A DNA stretch of 59,118 nucleotides, taken from NCBI GenBank assembly GCA_001871435.1, contig MNVC01000014.1:1-59118 (forward strand). The letters run 5' to 3'. How positions within the stretch are numbered: position 1 is the stretch's first letter; each line of letters starts with the position of its first letter. The notes under the pieces were generated by a model. It made no database searches, was not told the DNA's origin, and saw only the letters and a list, made by a program, of their open reading frames with translations. The position numbers and the translations under genes were made by a program. Shown piece by piece: positions 6,439 through 15,060 of this stretch. This DNA is from Candidatus Magasanikbacteria bacterium CG1_02_32_51 (GTDB lineage: Bacteria > Patescibacteriota > Patescibacteriia > Magasanikbacterales > UBA922).

Positions 6439-7455
6439 ATGAATAAAAAAGCATTGATTACAGGCATCACTGGCCAAGACGGCTCATATTTGGCTGAATT
6501 TTTGTTGGACAAAGGATATGAAGTACACGGTATTATGAGACGTTCTAGTAGTTTCAATACTGAAAGAATTGATCACTTATATCGTGATCGACATGGTAAG
6601 GATGTGAAGTTATTTTTACATTACGGAGATTTGACAGATAGCAGTAATATTAGTCGTATTTTGGATGAAGTAGTGCCTGATGAAATTTACAATCTTGGTG
6701 CTCAGAGTCATGTGCGTGTTAGTTTTGATTTGCCTGAATATACGGCTGATGCTGATGGGCTAGGAACACTGCGTTTGTTAGATGCTATTCGTGACAAGGG
6801 GATGAAAGTGAAGTTTTATCAAGCTGGTAGCTCAGAAATGTTTGGTAAGGTATTGGAAACTCCCCAAAAAGAAACTACACCTTTTTATCCACGTAGTCCT
6901 TATGGCTGTGCCAAAGTCTATGCCCATAACATCTCAGTCAATTATCGTGAGAGTTATAATATGTTTGTGTGTAACGGCATACTTTTCAATCACGAATCTC
7001 CTCGTCGTGGTGGTACTTTTGTGACCAAGAAAATTGTTGATGCTTTCAAAAATATCAAAGAAGGAAAACAAGAGAAATTATATTTGGGAAATCTAGAAGC
7101 CAAACGCGATTGGGGCTATGCCAAAGATTATGTGGAAGCTATGTGGCTTATGCTTCAGCAACCAGAACCAGATGATTATGTGGTAGCCACAGGTGAAACT
7201 CACAGTGTTCGCGAGTTTGTGGAAGAGGCTGCCCCGTACTTTGGTTTTGATATAGAATGGCAAGGTAATGGACTAAAAGAAAAAGGTATAGATAAGAAGA
7301 CTGGTAAAACTTTGATTGAGATAGATGAAAAATATTTTCGTCCAGCTGAAGTGGATATATTATTGGGAGATGCTACCAAAGCCAAAGAAAAATTAGGTTG
7401 GGAACCAAAGACAAGATTCAAAGAGTTGGTGAAGATAATGTGTGAGGAAGAATAG
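6439..7455 (+). CDS. gmd: GDP-mannose 4,6-dehydratase
   Basis: A 338-aa short-chain dehydrogenase of the extended type. The NADP-binding motif is GITGQDG (9-15), the substrate region holds GSSEMFG (130-136), and the catalytic pair is Y155-xxx-K159 (SPYGCAK). RRGGTFVTKKI and LGNLEAKRDWGYAKDYVEAM are diagnostic of Gmd. It converts GDP-mannose to GDP-4-keto-6-deoxymannose, the precursor of GDP-fucose. The reductase/epimerase partner is the next enzyme gene (7652), and two fucosyltransferases lie downstream. Full family length; no SD before the start, only a T-run. Confidence 0.97.
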   Translation: MNKKALITGITGQDGSYLAEFLLDKGYEVHGIMRRSSSFNTERIDHLYRDRHGKDVKLFLHYGDLTDSSNISRILDEVVPDEIYNLGAQSHVRVSFDLPEYTADADGLGTLRLLDAIRDKGMKVKFYQAGSSEMFGKVLETPQKETTPFYPRSPYGCAKVYAHNISVNYRESYNMFVCNGILFNHESPRRGGTFVTKKIVDAFKNIKEGKQEKLYLGNLEAKRDWGYAKDYVEAMWLMLQQPEPDDYVVATGETHSVREFVEEAAPYFGFDIEWQGNGLKEKGIDKKTGKTLIEIDEKYFRPAEVDILLGDATKAKEKLGWEPKTRFKELVKIMCEEE

Positions 7456-7526
7456 TTTTTTGGTGTTTGTTGATATTTGTTTTATTTTGTTATAGACAAG
7501 GATAGAGGTAAGATGAAAATAATTTA

Positions 7527-7648
7527 GGAATTTTAAATTTTGAATTTTAAAACAATTTTTAATGACTCAATTTTTAATATAGTTTAAAAATTAGTTCATT
7601 TATAAATTTGAAATTGTTTTAAAATTCAAAATTCAAAATTCAAAATTC
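7527..7648. repeat. Gene-less inverted repeat of the unit-B type
   Basis: The left arm has AATTTTAAATTTTGAATTTT followed by AAAACAATTTTT (7527-7560). The right arm has AATTGTTTTAAAATTC followed by CAAAATT repeats (7612-7648). The same arms bracket the four-helix gene at 34337, but here only about 50 bases separate them and no gene is present. The right arm ends 3 bases before the fcl start codon. Confidence 0.8.
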
Positions 7649-7651
7649 TTT

Positions 7652-8608
7652 ATGGACTATTCTTCAAAAATATACATCGCCGGTCATAATGGTATGGTTG
7701 GATCAGCGATATTTCGTTTACTCAAGAAACAAGGTTATACAAATCTGTTGACACGTACACATCAGGAGTTGGATCTATTAGACGCCAAAGCTGTGGCAGA
7801 TTTTTTTGTATCAGAAAAACCAGAATATGTTATTTTGGCGGCTGCTAAAGTTGGGGGAATTCTGGCTAATAATATTTACCCGGCAGATTTTTTGTATCAA
7901 AATTTGCAAATTCAAAGTAATGTTATTCATAATGCTTATTTGTCTGGAGTAAAGAAATTATTGTTTTTGGGTTCGTCTTGCATCTATCCAAAAGATTGTC
8001 CGCAACCAATAAAAGAAGAATATTTGTTGACAGGATTACTTGAGCCAACTAATGAAGCCTATGCTATTGCTAAAATTGTTGGTATAAAGATGTGTCAAAG
8101 TTATAATAGACAGTATGGGACTAATTTTATAGCCGTCATGCCGACTAATCTTTATGGGCCAAATGATAATTTTGATTTGGAGAATTCTCATGTTTTACCG
8201 GCTTTACTTCGTAAATTTCATGAAGCAAAAGTAAATAATTTGTTAGAAGTAGAAGTCTGGGGAACAGGCAGACCTAGAAGAGAATTTTTACACGTGGATG
8301 ATATGGCGAAAGCTTGTCTTTTTGTCTTACAAAATTTTGATCCTAGTAAAGAAGAAAATGAAAACGGAGAAATATTTTTTAATATTGGTACTGGGATTGA
8401 TTTGACTATTTTAGAATTAGCAGAAATGATCAGGAGTGTGGTTGGTTTTGAAGGTAAAATTGTCTTTGACAGTAGTAAGCCAGATGGAACGATGCAAAAA
8501 CTTTTGGATGTATCAAAAATAAATAATTTAGGTTGGAAAGATGAAATTGGTCTGAAAGAGGGGGTAAAGCAGATATATGAGTGGTATTTGAACTCTATTG
8601 ACACCTAG
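7652..8608 (+). CDS. fcl: GDP-L-fucose synthase
   Basis: A 318-aa extended SDR. The NADPH-binding motif is GHNGMVG (11-17). SSCIYP places the catalytic Ser/Cys at 108-110, and Y137-xxx-K141 (AYAIAK) completes the active site. PTNLYGPNDNFD and WGTGRPRREFLHVDD are characteristic of the family. It epimerises and reduces GDP-4-keto-6-deoxymannose to GDP-L-fucose, using the product of gmd. It is separated from gmd by the gene-less repeat at 7527, which places a potential large hairpin directly upstream of its start. Confidence 0.97.
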   Translation: MDYSSKIYIAGHNGMVGSAIFRLLKKQGYTNLLTRTHQELDLLDAKAVADFFVSEKPEYVILAAAKVGGILANNIYPADFLYQNLQIQSNVIHNAYLSGVKKLLFLGSSCIYPKDCPQPIKEEYLLTGLLEPTNEAYAIAKIVGIKMCQSYNRQYGTNFIAVMPTNLYGPNDNFDLENSHVLPALLRKFHEAKVNNLLEVEVWGTGRPRREFLHVDDMAKACLFVLQNFDPSKEENENGEIFFNIGTGIDLTILELAEMIRSVVGFEGKIVFDSSKPDGTMQKLLDVSKINNLGWKDEIGLKEGVKQIYEWYLNSIDT

Positions 8609-8656
8609 TGATACTATATGTTAAAATTGTTTTAGTTGTTGAATCACTACGTTTGT

Positions 8657-8662
8657 TATAAT
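8657..8662 (+). promoter_or_regulatory. -10 box upstream of the 9-nt tandem-repeat leader
   Basis: A perfect TATAAT. No good -35 is present at 16-18 bp. If used, the transcript would begin at about 8669 and its leader would consist almost only of the CAACTACAA repeats. Confidence 0.4.
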
Positions 8663-8670
8663 TAATTTTT

Positions 8671-8742
8671 CAACTACAACAACTACAACAACTACAACAA
8701 CTACAACAACTACAACAACTACAACATTTACAACATCTAGAA
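8671..8742 (+). repeat. 9-nt tandem repeat (CAACTACAA)x6 plus two degenerate units
   Basis: Six perfect CAACTACAA units (8671-8724) are followed by CATTTACAA and CATCTAGAA, and the array ends four bases before ATG 8747. TAGTTGTTG at 8633-8641 is complementary to the repeat, so the leader could fold back. The array contains no stop codon in the frames reading QLQ or TTT. Confidence 0.9.
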
Positions 8743-8746
8743 CATT

Positions 8747-8992
8747 ATGTCTGAAATCAAACCTAACGAAGTATATACAACTGTTGAAGCTCAAGATCTG
8801 CTTAAAGTGAGTGCAAGTACCATGAAGCGTCTACTCAAAAAAGGTCTTATTAGAGCTAATAAGATTGGTAAACAATACCGTTTTTTGGGTCATGAACTAC
8901 TCAAAATGTTGTCTCCGGAAATTGATGTAAAAGCAACTGATCTTTATCAAAAAGTAAAAATAGAGACTATTAAAAAAACTAAAAGTTGGTAA
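8747..8992 (+). CDS. MerR/excisionase-type small DNA-binding protein
   Basis: An 81-aa protein with a winged-helix HTH of the excisionase/HTH_17 type: VYTTVEAQDLLKVSASTMKR (helix-turn-helix, residues 9-28), then LLKKGLIRANKIGKQYRF (wing, 29-46). The C-terminal helix is short and basic. It could regulate the glycan genes or be left from a mobile element. Its start follows directly after the 9-nt tandem array, so copy number of that array would change its leader. It precedes the CDP-glucose-dehydratase-like gene. Confidence 0.8.
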   Translation: MSEIKPNEVYTTVEAQDLLKVSASTMKRLLKKGLIRANKIGKQYRFLGHELLKMLSPEIDVKATDLYQKVKIETIKKTKSW

Positions 8993-9032
8993 AATATAAT
9001 CAAATAAAAATTTTCAATATATCATAAATTTT

Positions 9033-10145
9033 ATGAATAATAATAACTTTTGGCATGGAAAAAGGGTATTAATCACTGGTGGCGATGGTTTTGTTGCTTC
9101 TAATTTAGCAATTAAATTGTCGCAAGAAGGTGCTGTGGTGGTTTTAATTATGCGCCATCATCGTCCAATTTTAACTATTGATTTAGTTGGTGCTAGTGAT
9201 GAAGTAAAGTCAGCAATATATATTGAACAAACAAATTTATTGGATTTAAGCGCATTAAGAAGAATTTGTGATCGTCATCAAGTTGATACGATTTTTCATC
9301 TGGCAGCCTCTGTTATAGTGTCTGATGCTGCAAATTCACCATATTCTACTATTGAGAATAATATTATAGGAACACTTAATATTTTAGAAGTAGCTAGAAT
9401 TAATAAAATATCTCGTGTTTTATCAGTTTCTACTGATAAATCATATGGTGACCATTTGAATGATACTTCAGAGCCTTTGCCATATAAAGAAAATTATGCT
9501 TTACGTGGTTTGGATGTGTATAGTTCATCAAAAGTATGTTCTGATATGTTAGCTCAAACGTATTCGTATCAGTATAAAGTGCCAGTTTTGGTGGCTAGAG
9601 CTTGCAATATTTATGGAGTAGGAGATCTAAACTTTTCTCGCTTAATTCCAAAAACTATTATGTGTCTTTTGTCAAAAAAATCACCAATTATTAATGCTGG
9701 TAATAGTTCTGTGTTGCGTGAATATATTTATGTTAGTGATGTAGTTGATGCATACTTATTACTTATGGAAAAAGTAGGTGATTATTATGGTAAAAATAAT
9801 TGTAATATGCCAAAAAATGGTAAAGAAACATATGGTTGGGCCTCATTTAATGTTGGTACCTGTGCTAAGCTTGACCATAATAATGAGAAAAAATTAGATA
9901 ACGTTAAGAGTGTCGTTGAGGTAATTGGATTATTGCAAAATAGAATTGAAAATATTGATTCAGTAGAAAGGGAAAAAGCTTTAAATTTTATTGAGATTCC
10001 AGATCAATATTTGGATTCTACTAAGATAAATAACCTTGGTTTTAAATCAAAGGTATCTTTTGAAGAAGGTTTGGAGAAAACAGTTAAGTGGTATCAAGAT
10101 AATTATGATTATTTAATTCGTTTAGCTCATAAATATATCCAATAG
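9033..10145 (+). CDS. NDP-sugar dehydratase/epimerase, CDP-glucose 4,6-dehydratase-like
   Basis: A 370-aa extended SDR. Nucleotide binding uses GGDGFVA (16-22). STDKSYGD (133-140) and Y163-SSS-K167 are the catalytic Thr and YxxxK. REYIYVSDVVDAYLLLM marks the substrate domain. The overall pattern (GKRVLITGG, FHLAASVIVSDAANSPYSTI) is closest to RfbG-type CDP-glucose 4,6-dehydratases. No RfbF-type cytidylyltransferase is obvious, but the next two genes each carry a nucleotidyltransferase domain and may provide the substrate. Substrate identity is therefore open. Confidence 0.8.
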   Translation: MNNNNFWHGKRVLITGGDGFVASNLAIKLSQEGAVVVLIMRHHRPILTIDLVGASDEVKSAIYIEQTNLLDLSALRRICDRHQVDTIFHLAASVIVSDAANSPYSTIENNIIGTLNILEVARINKISRVLSVSTDKSYGDHLNDTSEPLPYKENYALRGLDVYSSSKVCSDMLAQTYSYQYKVPVLVARACNIYGVGDLNFSRLIPKTIMCLLSKKSPIINAGNSSVLREYIYVSDVVDAYLLLMEKVGDYYGKNNCNMPKNGKETYGWASFNVGTCAKLDHNNEKKLDNVKSVVEVIGLLQNRIENIDSVEREKALNFIEIPDQYLDSTKINNLGFKSKVSFEEGLEKTVKWYQDNYDYLIRLAHKYIQ

Positions 10146-10169
10146 GTTATTTTAGTTATTTGTTTTTTT

Positions 10170-11801
10170 ATGTCAAATGGTATAAAAAAAAATGTAGTTG
10201 CGGTTATACCAGCTTCGGGTAAGCCGACTAATAAGATTCAGATTGGTACTGATACTCCAGACACAATGCTTCCTATAAATGGTAAGCCAGTGATTGGTTA
10301 TATTTTTGATGATTTGCTAGGGCGTGGTATTACTCAGATGGTGGTTGTCTTAAATAGTAATGACCGTCATACTGAAAAATATTTGAAGCAAAAATTTTCT
10401 ACAAAATGTAATTTTAATATTATTTATAATCATGAAGTTTTTAAAGGAATTGGATATTCAATTTATCTTGGCGTTTCGCAGGTGGATGAAAATAAAAGTA
10501 TTCTAGTGTATCTTGGTGATACCATATACAGAGGTAGTTTAAATTTTACAAATGATTTTGTAGTAGTTTCTGATAAATACGAAGTTAGTAATAAGTGGTG
10601 TTTTATTGAAAAAAGGGGAGAGTCTTTTATTTATTACAATAAACCTAAAGATTATTTAGGTGGTGGCAAAGTATTGGTGGGTTTGTATTTTTTTAAGGAC
10701 GGCAAAAAAATTATAAATACTTGTCGGGAATTATCTATTTCCAAGAAAAAAATTGAATTATTTAATATTTTAAAAAAATATGATGGATCATATAGACTGA
10801 TAAAAAATGGTAAGTGGTACGATTGTGGTAATATTGAAAATTATTACAGAGCTAAAATAGATTTTTTGAAATTACGAAGTTTTAACTCTCTTAAATATAA
10901 TGATTTGTATGGTTATATAACTAAAATTAGTAAAAAAAAAGATAAATTAATTGATGAAATAAATTGGTACAAAAATATTCCTCAGGATTTACAGATTTTC
11001 TCACCGCGCTTAATTAATAGCGAAATTGGTCTTGATAAAGTTTCTTATTCTTTAGAATATTACGGTTATCAGTCTTTGGCAGATTATTATGTTTATAATA
11101 ATTTTGATAAAAAAATTTGGTATCTGATAATTGATAGAATTTTTTTAATTACTAATTTATTCAAAAAACATTATTCTAAAGTTTCAAAAAAATATTATTA
11201 CCAGATGTATTTAGAAAAAACTAAACAACGTTTAACTGAACTAAGTAAAAATATTTATTGGCGAAACTTATTAAACAGAAAAAATATTACAATAAATAGT
11301 CAGTGTTTAAATGGTTGGCCATACTATGTTGATAAAATAAAAGATATTGTGCCAATTTTTTGTCGTAAAAAAGAAATGGGATTTTTACACGGTGATTTAT
11401 GTTTGAGTAATATTTTATTTGATCCGACTAATAAAATTTTTAAATTTATTGATCCACGCGGAAGCTTTGGTAGTTCCTCTCTTTTTGGAGATATTAAGTA
11501 TGATATTGCAAAACTTAGACACAGTTTTTCTTCTTATTATGATTTTATTGTAAGTGATCTTTTTGTTTTAGAAGAGAAAGGTGAAAATTTTGAATTAAAA
11601 ATTTTTACTGAACCGCTACATGGTAATGTTAAAAAATATTTTGATATTTCTTTAAAAAAATACGGTTATGATCTTAAAGAGATTAAATTAATTGAGGCAC
11701 TTTTATTTTTATCGATGATACCTCTACATAGTGATAATAAAATAAGACAGAAAGCCATGTTTCTTGTGGGTATTAAGTTATTAAATAGTATAAATATATG
11801 A
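10170..11801 (+). CDS. Fusion of a nucleotidyltransferase and an APH/choline-kinase-like kinase
   Basis: A 543-aa two-domain protein. Residues about 8-235 are a GT-A nucleotidyltransferase fold (VIPASGKPTNKI, MLPINGKPVIGYIFDDLLGR, VYLGDTIYRG, WYDCGNIENYYRAK). Residues about 260-543 resemble aminoglycoside/choline kinases, with the catalytic loop HGDLCLSNILFD (about 405) and the metal-binding IDPRGSFG (about 427). The kinase probably phosphorylates a small alcohol or amine and the transferase activates it with a nucleotide, as in LicA/LicC phosphocholine pathways. The G-x-G-T-R loop of typical pyrophosphorylases is altered to ASGKPTNK, so nucleotide use is uncertain. It overlaps the next gene by 4 bases (ATGA). 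Confidence 0.75.
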   Translation: MSNGIKKNVVAVIPASGKPTNKIQIGTDTPDTMLPINGKPVIGYIFDDLLGRGITQMVVVLNSNDRHTEKYLKQKFSTKCNFNIIYNHEVFKGIGYSIYLGVSQVDENKSILVYLGDTIYRGSLNFTNDFVVVSDKYEVSNKWCFIEKRGESFIYYNKPKDYLGGGKVLVGLYFFKDGKKIINTCRELSISKKKIELFNILKKYDGSYRLIKNGKWYDCGNIENYYRAKIDFLKLRSFNSLKYNDLYGYITKISKKKDKLIDEINWYKNIPQDLQIFSPRLINSEIGLDKVSYSLEYYGYQSLADYYVYNNFDKKIWYLIIDRIFLITNLFKKHYSKVSKKYYYQMYLEKTKQRLTELSKNIYWRNLLNRKNITINSQCLNGWPYYVDKIKDIVPIFCRKKEMGFLHGDLCLSNILFDPTNKIFKFIDPRGSFGSSSLFGDIKYDIAKLRHSFSSYYDFIVSDLFVLEEKGENFELKIFTEPLHGNVKKYFDISLKKYGYDLKEIKLIEALLFLSMIPLHSDNKIRQKAMFLVGIKLLNSINI

Positions 11802-12880
11802 GAATAGTTATTGATTTGGACGGTGTGATTGCAGAACTTAAAAAAAATGGTCAGGATTATACTGATTTAAGAGTTAATGTTGGGGTAGTAGAAAAGATTA
11901 ATCAGTTAAAAAATTCTGGACATTATATTATTTTACAAACCGCACGTCATATGAAAACATGTGGAGGAAATCAAGGACAAGTTTTGGCAAAAATAGGTCA
12001 AAAAACACTTGACTGGTTAAAAAAAAATAATATCATGTATGACGAAATATATTTTGGTAAGCCATATGCTGATTTATATATTGACGATTTGGCTTATAAG
12101 TTTACTGGTTGGGATAATATATCTACCGAAGAATTAAATGAAGACATTGTTAACATTATTATTCCTATGGCTGGAGCTGGGTTGCGTTTTTTAAATACTG
12201 GTTTTAATAAACCAAAACCATTAATTGATGTTTTTGGACAGCCTATGATTAGTTGGGCAATGAAATCTTTTGATTTTTTGGATAAGATAAGCAAATATAA
12301 TTTGTTTTTTATTATTTTAGCTCAACATGATAAGGAGTTTGGTTTGGAAAATGAATTAAAAAAAATATTTGGAAAAAATTCTAAAGTAATAAAAATAGAT
12401 CAGATCACTCGTGGACAAGCTGAAACTTGTTTAGCAGCTAAAAATTATATAAATAATTATAATAAGCTTTTTATTTATAATTGTGACACTTATTCTACAT
12501 CAAAAATTTGGGAGATGGTGACTAATGAAAATCCTGATGGAATTTTATCGTGCTTCCAATCTACTGATCCAAAATATAGTTTTGCCAAAAATGATGAATA
12601 TGGCTATGTGTCTGAAACTGCTGAAAAGAAAGTAATTTCAAATTTAGCCACTAGTGGTATGTACTATTTTAAAAGAGGAGCTGATTTTGTTTCGGCAGTG
12701 GAAACAATGATAACAAATATACAAATGAGTAAAGGTGAATTTTACGTTGCACCTTGTTACAACGAGTTATTAAAATCTGGAAAAAAAATTAAGACTATTT
12801 TAGTGGATAAAAATCATGTTTTAGGGACGCCAGAAGAGTTGAAAGAGTTTATTAAAAACTATTCAGCTAAAATAGTATAA
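11798..12880 (+). CDS. Fusion of a HAD phosphatase-like domain and a sugar nucleotidyltransferase
   Basis: A 360-aa protein. Residues 1-110 are a small HAD domain with the nucleophile motif DLDGVI (6-11), LQTARHMKT (motif II region) and KPYADLYIDDLA (motif III/IV). Residues 120-355 are a GT-A nucleotidyltransferase (IIPMAGAGLRFL, KPKPLIDVFGQPMISW, YNCDTY, VLGTPEEL). Capsule loci sometimes carry these activities as separate genes. The gene is translationally coupled on both sides (4-base overlap upstream, 1-base overlap downstream), so it belongs with the preceding kinase fusion. Together they may make an unusual nucleotide-activated substituent, which is inference. Confidence 0.75.
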   Translation: MRIVIDLDGVIAELKKNGQDYTDLRVNVGVVEKINQLKNSGHYIILQTARHMKTCGGNQGQVLAKIGQKTLDWLKKNNIMYDEIYFGKPYADLYIDDLAYKFTGWDNISTEELNEDIVNIIIPMAGAGLRFLNTGFNKPKPLIDVFGQPMISWAMKSFDFLDKISKYNLFFIILAQHDKEFGLENELKKIFGKNSKVIKIDQITRGQAETCLAAKNYINNYNKLFIYNCDTYSTSKIWEMVTNENPDGILSCFQSTDPKYSFAKNDEYGYVSETAEKKVISNLATSGMYYFKRGADFVSAVETMITNIQMSKGEFYVAPCYNELLKSGKKIKTILVDKNHVLGTPEELKEFIKNYSAKIV

Positions 12881-14430
12881 TGATGCAACATAATATGTTA
12901 GACAATTCTTTGACTAATAAAACATTAAAAAATATTTCTTATAACATGATTGGTTTTTTCTTACCCATGTTTTTTTTGCTGGTTATTACTCCAAAGATAA
13001 TTACCAACTTAGGAACAAAAAATTATGGTGTTTATATGTATGTGTTGGCAGTTAGTAGTTTAATGGGTTTGTTCGATTTTGGACTAGGGCATACACTAAT
13101 TAAATATATTGCTGAATACAAAGAAAAAAATGATCACGAAAGAATAAAAAAATTGATTTCCACGTTTAATATAATTTTATTTCTTTTAGGATTTTTTGGC
13201 TTAATTATTTATGTTGTAATGGGTTTTTTTGCAACGTATTTTTTTTTAAGTATGAATGATGCTGGACATTATTATATTTGGTTATTTTTTATTTCAGGAT
13301 TAACATTTTTTATTAGTACTCTTAGTACAACTTATACAATTGTTCCTGTTGCTTTGCAAAGATTTGATATAAGTACTAAAATAGGTTTGATTAATTTATT
13401 TCTTTCAAATATATCTATTCTAATTTTAGTACTTTTCCATTTTGGATTAAGGGCTATTTTTATTTCCCAATTGTTTTTTGCTGTTTTGCTTTTTTTTGAG
13501 TATAGATTTTTTTCGCAGCGATTACTGCCAGAAGCAAAACTTAATTACAAATGGCATAAAAATGAGATTACCACTGTGTTTAAATTTAGTTTAGCTACTT
13601 ATATAAGTAACGCTGCTAATTCTGCTTTGACATACCTTGATAGGTTGTTAATACCAATTTATCTTGGACCAACTGCGTTGTCATATTATAGTGTACCTGG
13701 TAATATAAATACAAAGACTCCAAATTTAATAAATAATGTTTCAGCTGTCATGTTTCCGATGATAAGTAGTTTGAATAGTATAAAAAATATAGATAAGATA
13801 AAAAATATTTATTGTAGGGTGTTTAATTTAATTACAGTTATTACTTTTGCTATTTCAATTTCAATCATTTTGTTTGCAAATAAAATTTTGTTGTACTGGC
13901 TGAATGCTGATTTTGCAGAGAAGTCAACTGGAATTTTAATAATTTTGTCAGTCACATATTATTTTCTATCTTTAGCTGGTGTGTTGAATAGTTTTTTAAT
14001 GGGTTTAAGTAAAACAGGTTTTTTGTTAAAAACTTCTGTTATTATGACTATAATAAACGTTATTTTATTAGTAGTATTTTTGCCTTTTTGGGGCATAGAA
14101 GGTGCTGCTTATGCGTATCTTATTTCGGTTTTACCTGTAATATACATGTTTTATTATACTGAGAAAAAATATTTAAATCTAACTGGTCGTTGGAAATTTT
14201 ATTTAAAGTTATACTTTAAGTTATTTATAGTCTTATCTTTTTTTAGTATAATTGTTGTATACTTGATATTACCATTTGTAAATAATTTACAGTCAGTTGT
14301 CATTGCTGGCCCACTGTCTGTATTGTTATTTATTTTTTTGTATGGTATATTTGGTTTCTTTGAAAAAGAAGATATCGATCTATTAAATAAATATTTTAAA
14401 TTAGTTCTTAAAAAAATAAAATTAATATGA
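12880..14430 (+). CDS. wzx: Wzx-type polysaccharide flippase
   Basis: A 516-aa MOP-superfamily membrane protein with 12-14 hydrophobic segments spread over its whole length. The start NISYNMIGFFLPMFFLLVIT and the conserved LGTKNYGVYMYVLAVSSLMG are typical of Wzx/RfbX flippases, which move lipid-linked oligosaccharides across the membrane. It shares one base with the previous stop and overlaps the next gene by four (ATGA). It is the only flippase candidate in the locus. Confidence 0.9.
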   Translation: MMQHNMLDNSLTNKTLKNISYNMIGFFLPMFFLLVITPKIITNLGTKNYGVYMYVLAVSSLMGLFDFGLGHTLIKYIAEYKEKNDHERIKKLISTFNIILFLLGFFGLIIYVVMGFFATYFFLSMNDAGHYYIWLFFISGLTFFISTLSTTYTIVPVALQRFDISTKIGLINLFLSNISILILVLFHFGLRAIFISQLFFAVLLFFEYRFFSQRLLPEAKLNYKWHKNEITTVFKFSLATYISNAANSALTYLDRLLIPIYLGPTALSYYSVPGNINTKTPNLINNVSAVMFPMISSLNSIKNIDKIKNIYCRVFNLITVITFAISISIILFANKILLYWLNADFAEKSTGILIILSVTYYFLSLAGVLNSFLMGLSKTGFLLKTSVIMTIINVILLVVFLPFWGIEGAAYAYLISVLPVIYMFYYTEKKYLNLTGRWKFYLKLYFKLFIVLSFFSIIVVYLILPFVNNLQSVVIAGPLSVLLFIFLYGIFGFFEKEDIDLLNKYFKLVLKKIKLI

Positions 14431-15044
14431 TTAAAAAAATTTTAAAAAAATTTATAAGTGGAAATACAAGAGGGAAGATGCGTGAGATGGAAAAGGTTGT
14501 CAGATGGTATTTAAGCGGTAAGAGTGTGAGTACTCCCGGTTTGATAAAGCAAAGAACTTTGAAAAAAATTGGGATTAAACATAATATAAGAATATTTGTT
14601 GAGACTGGTACGGCAGGTGGTGGAACAGTTGATGCCTTAAAAAAATATTTTACCAAAGTTTATTCTATTGAAATTGATGATAGATTATTCAATAATGCAA
14701 AGAATAAATTTTTTAATGATAAAAATGTTGAGATTTTACACGGTGATAGTGGTGTTGTTTTGACAAAATTAATGCAACAAATAAATGAACCAGCACTATT
14801 TTGGCTTGATGGTCATTATTCTGGTGAGAATACTGGCAGAGGTTCTTTGGAAACACCTATTATGAGTGAATTAAATGCTATTTTTGAACATAATATAAAA
14901 AATCATATTATATTGATAGATGACGCCAGGTGTTTTGATGGTACAAATGATTACCCAAAAATAGAAGAGTTAAAAGATTTCATAAAGCAAAAAAATCCTA
15001 ATTTCAACATAGAAATTAAGAATGATATTTTAATTATTAAATAA
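14427..15044 (+). CDS. Class I SAM-dependent methyltransferase-like protein
   Basis: A 205-aa protein. The SAM-binding fold is visible as FVETGTAGGGTVDALKKYF (motif I, about 52-70), VYSIEIDDRLFNNAK (acidic loop of motif II) and VEILHGDSG (motif III). ALFWLDGHYSGE and IILIDDARCFDG follow. The small size and the WLDGHY motif resemble FkbM/Methyltransf_24 relatives in glycan loci. It is coupled to wzx by an ATGA overlap. The substrate is probably a sugar or nucleotide sugar, but this is not shown by the sequence. Confidence 0.75.
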   Translation: MIKKILKKFISGNTRGKMREMEKVVRWYLSGKSVSTPGLIKQRTLKKIGIKHNIRIFVETGTAGGGTVDALKKYFTKVYSIEIDDRLFNNAKNKFFNDKNVEILHGDSGVVLTKLMQQINEPALFWLDGHYSGENTGRGSLETPIMSELNAIFEHNIKNHIILIDDARCFDGTNDYPKIEELKDFIKQKNPNFNIEIKNDILIIK

Positions 15045-15060
15045 ATTTGTCTAATTTTTT

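Noticed and set aside
8671..8742. CRISPR-like regular array
   Set aside because: The units are contiguous 9-mers with no spacers and there are no cas genes, so it is a simple tandem repeat.
11798..14430. UGA recoding as in Gracilibacteria
   Set aside because: Several joints are ATGA overlaps in which UGA must terminate the upstream gene, and products end at family-typical positions.
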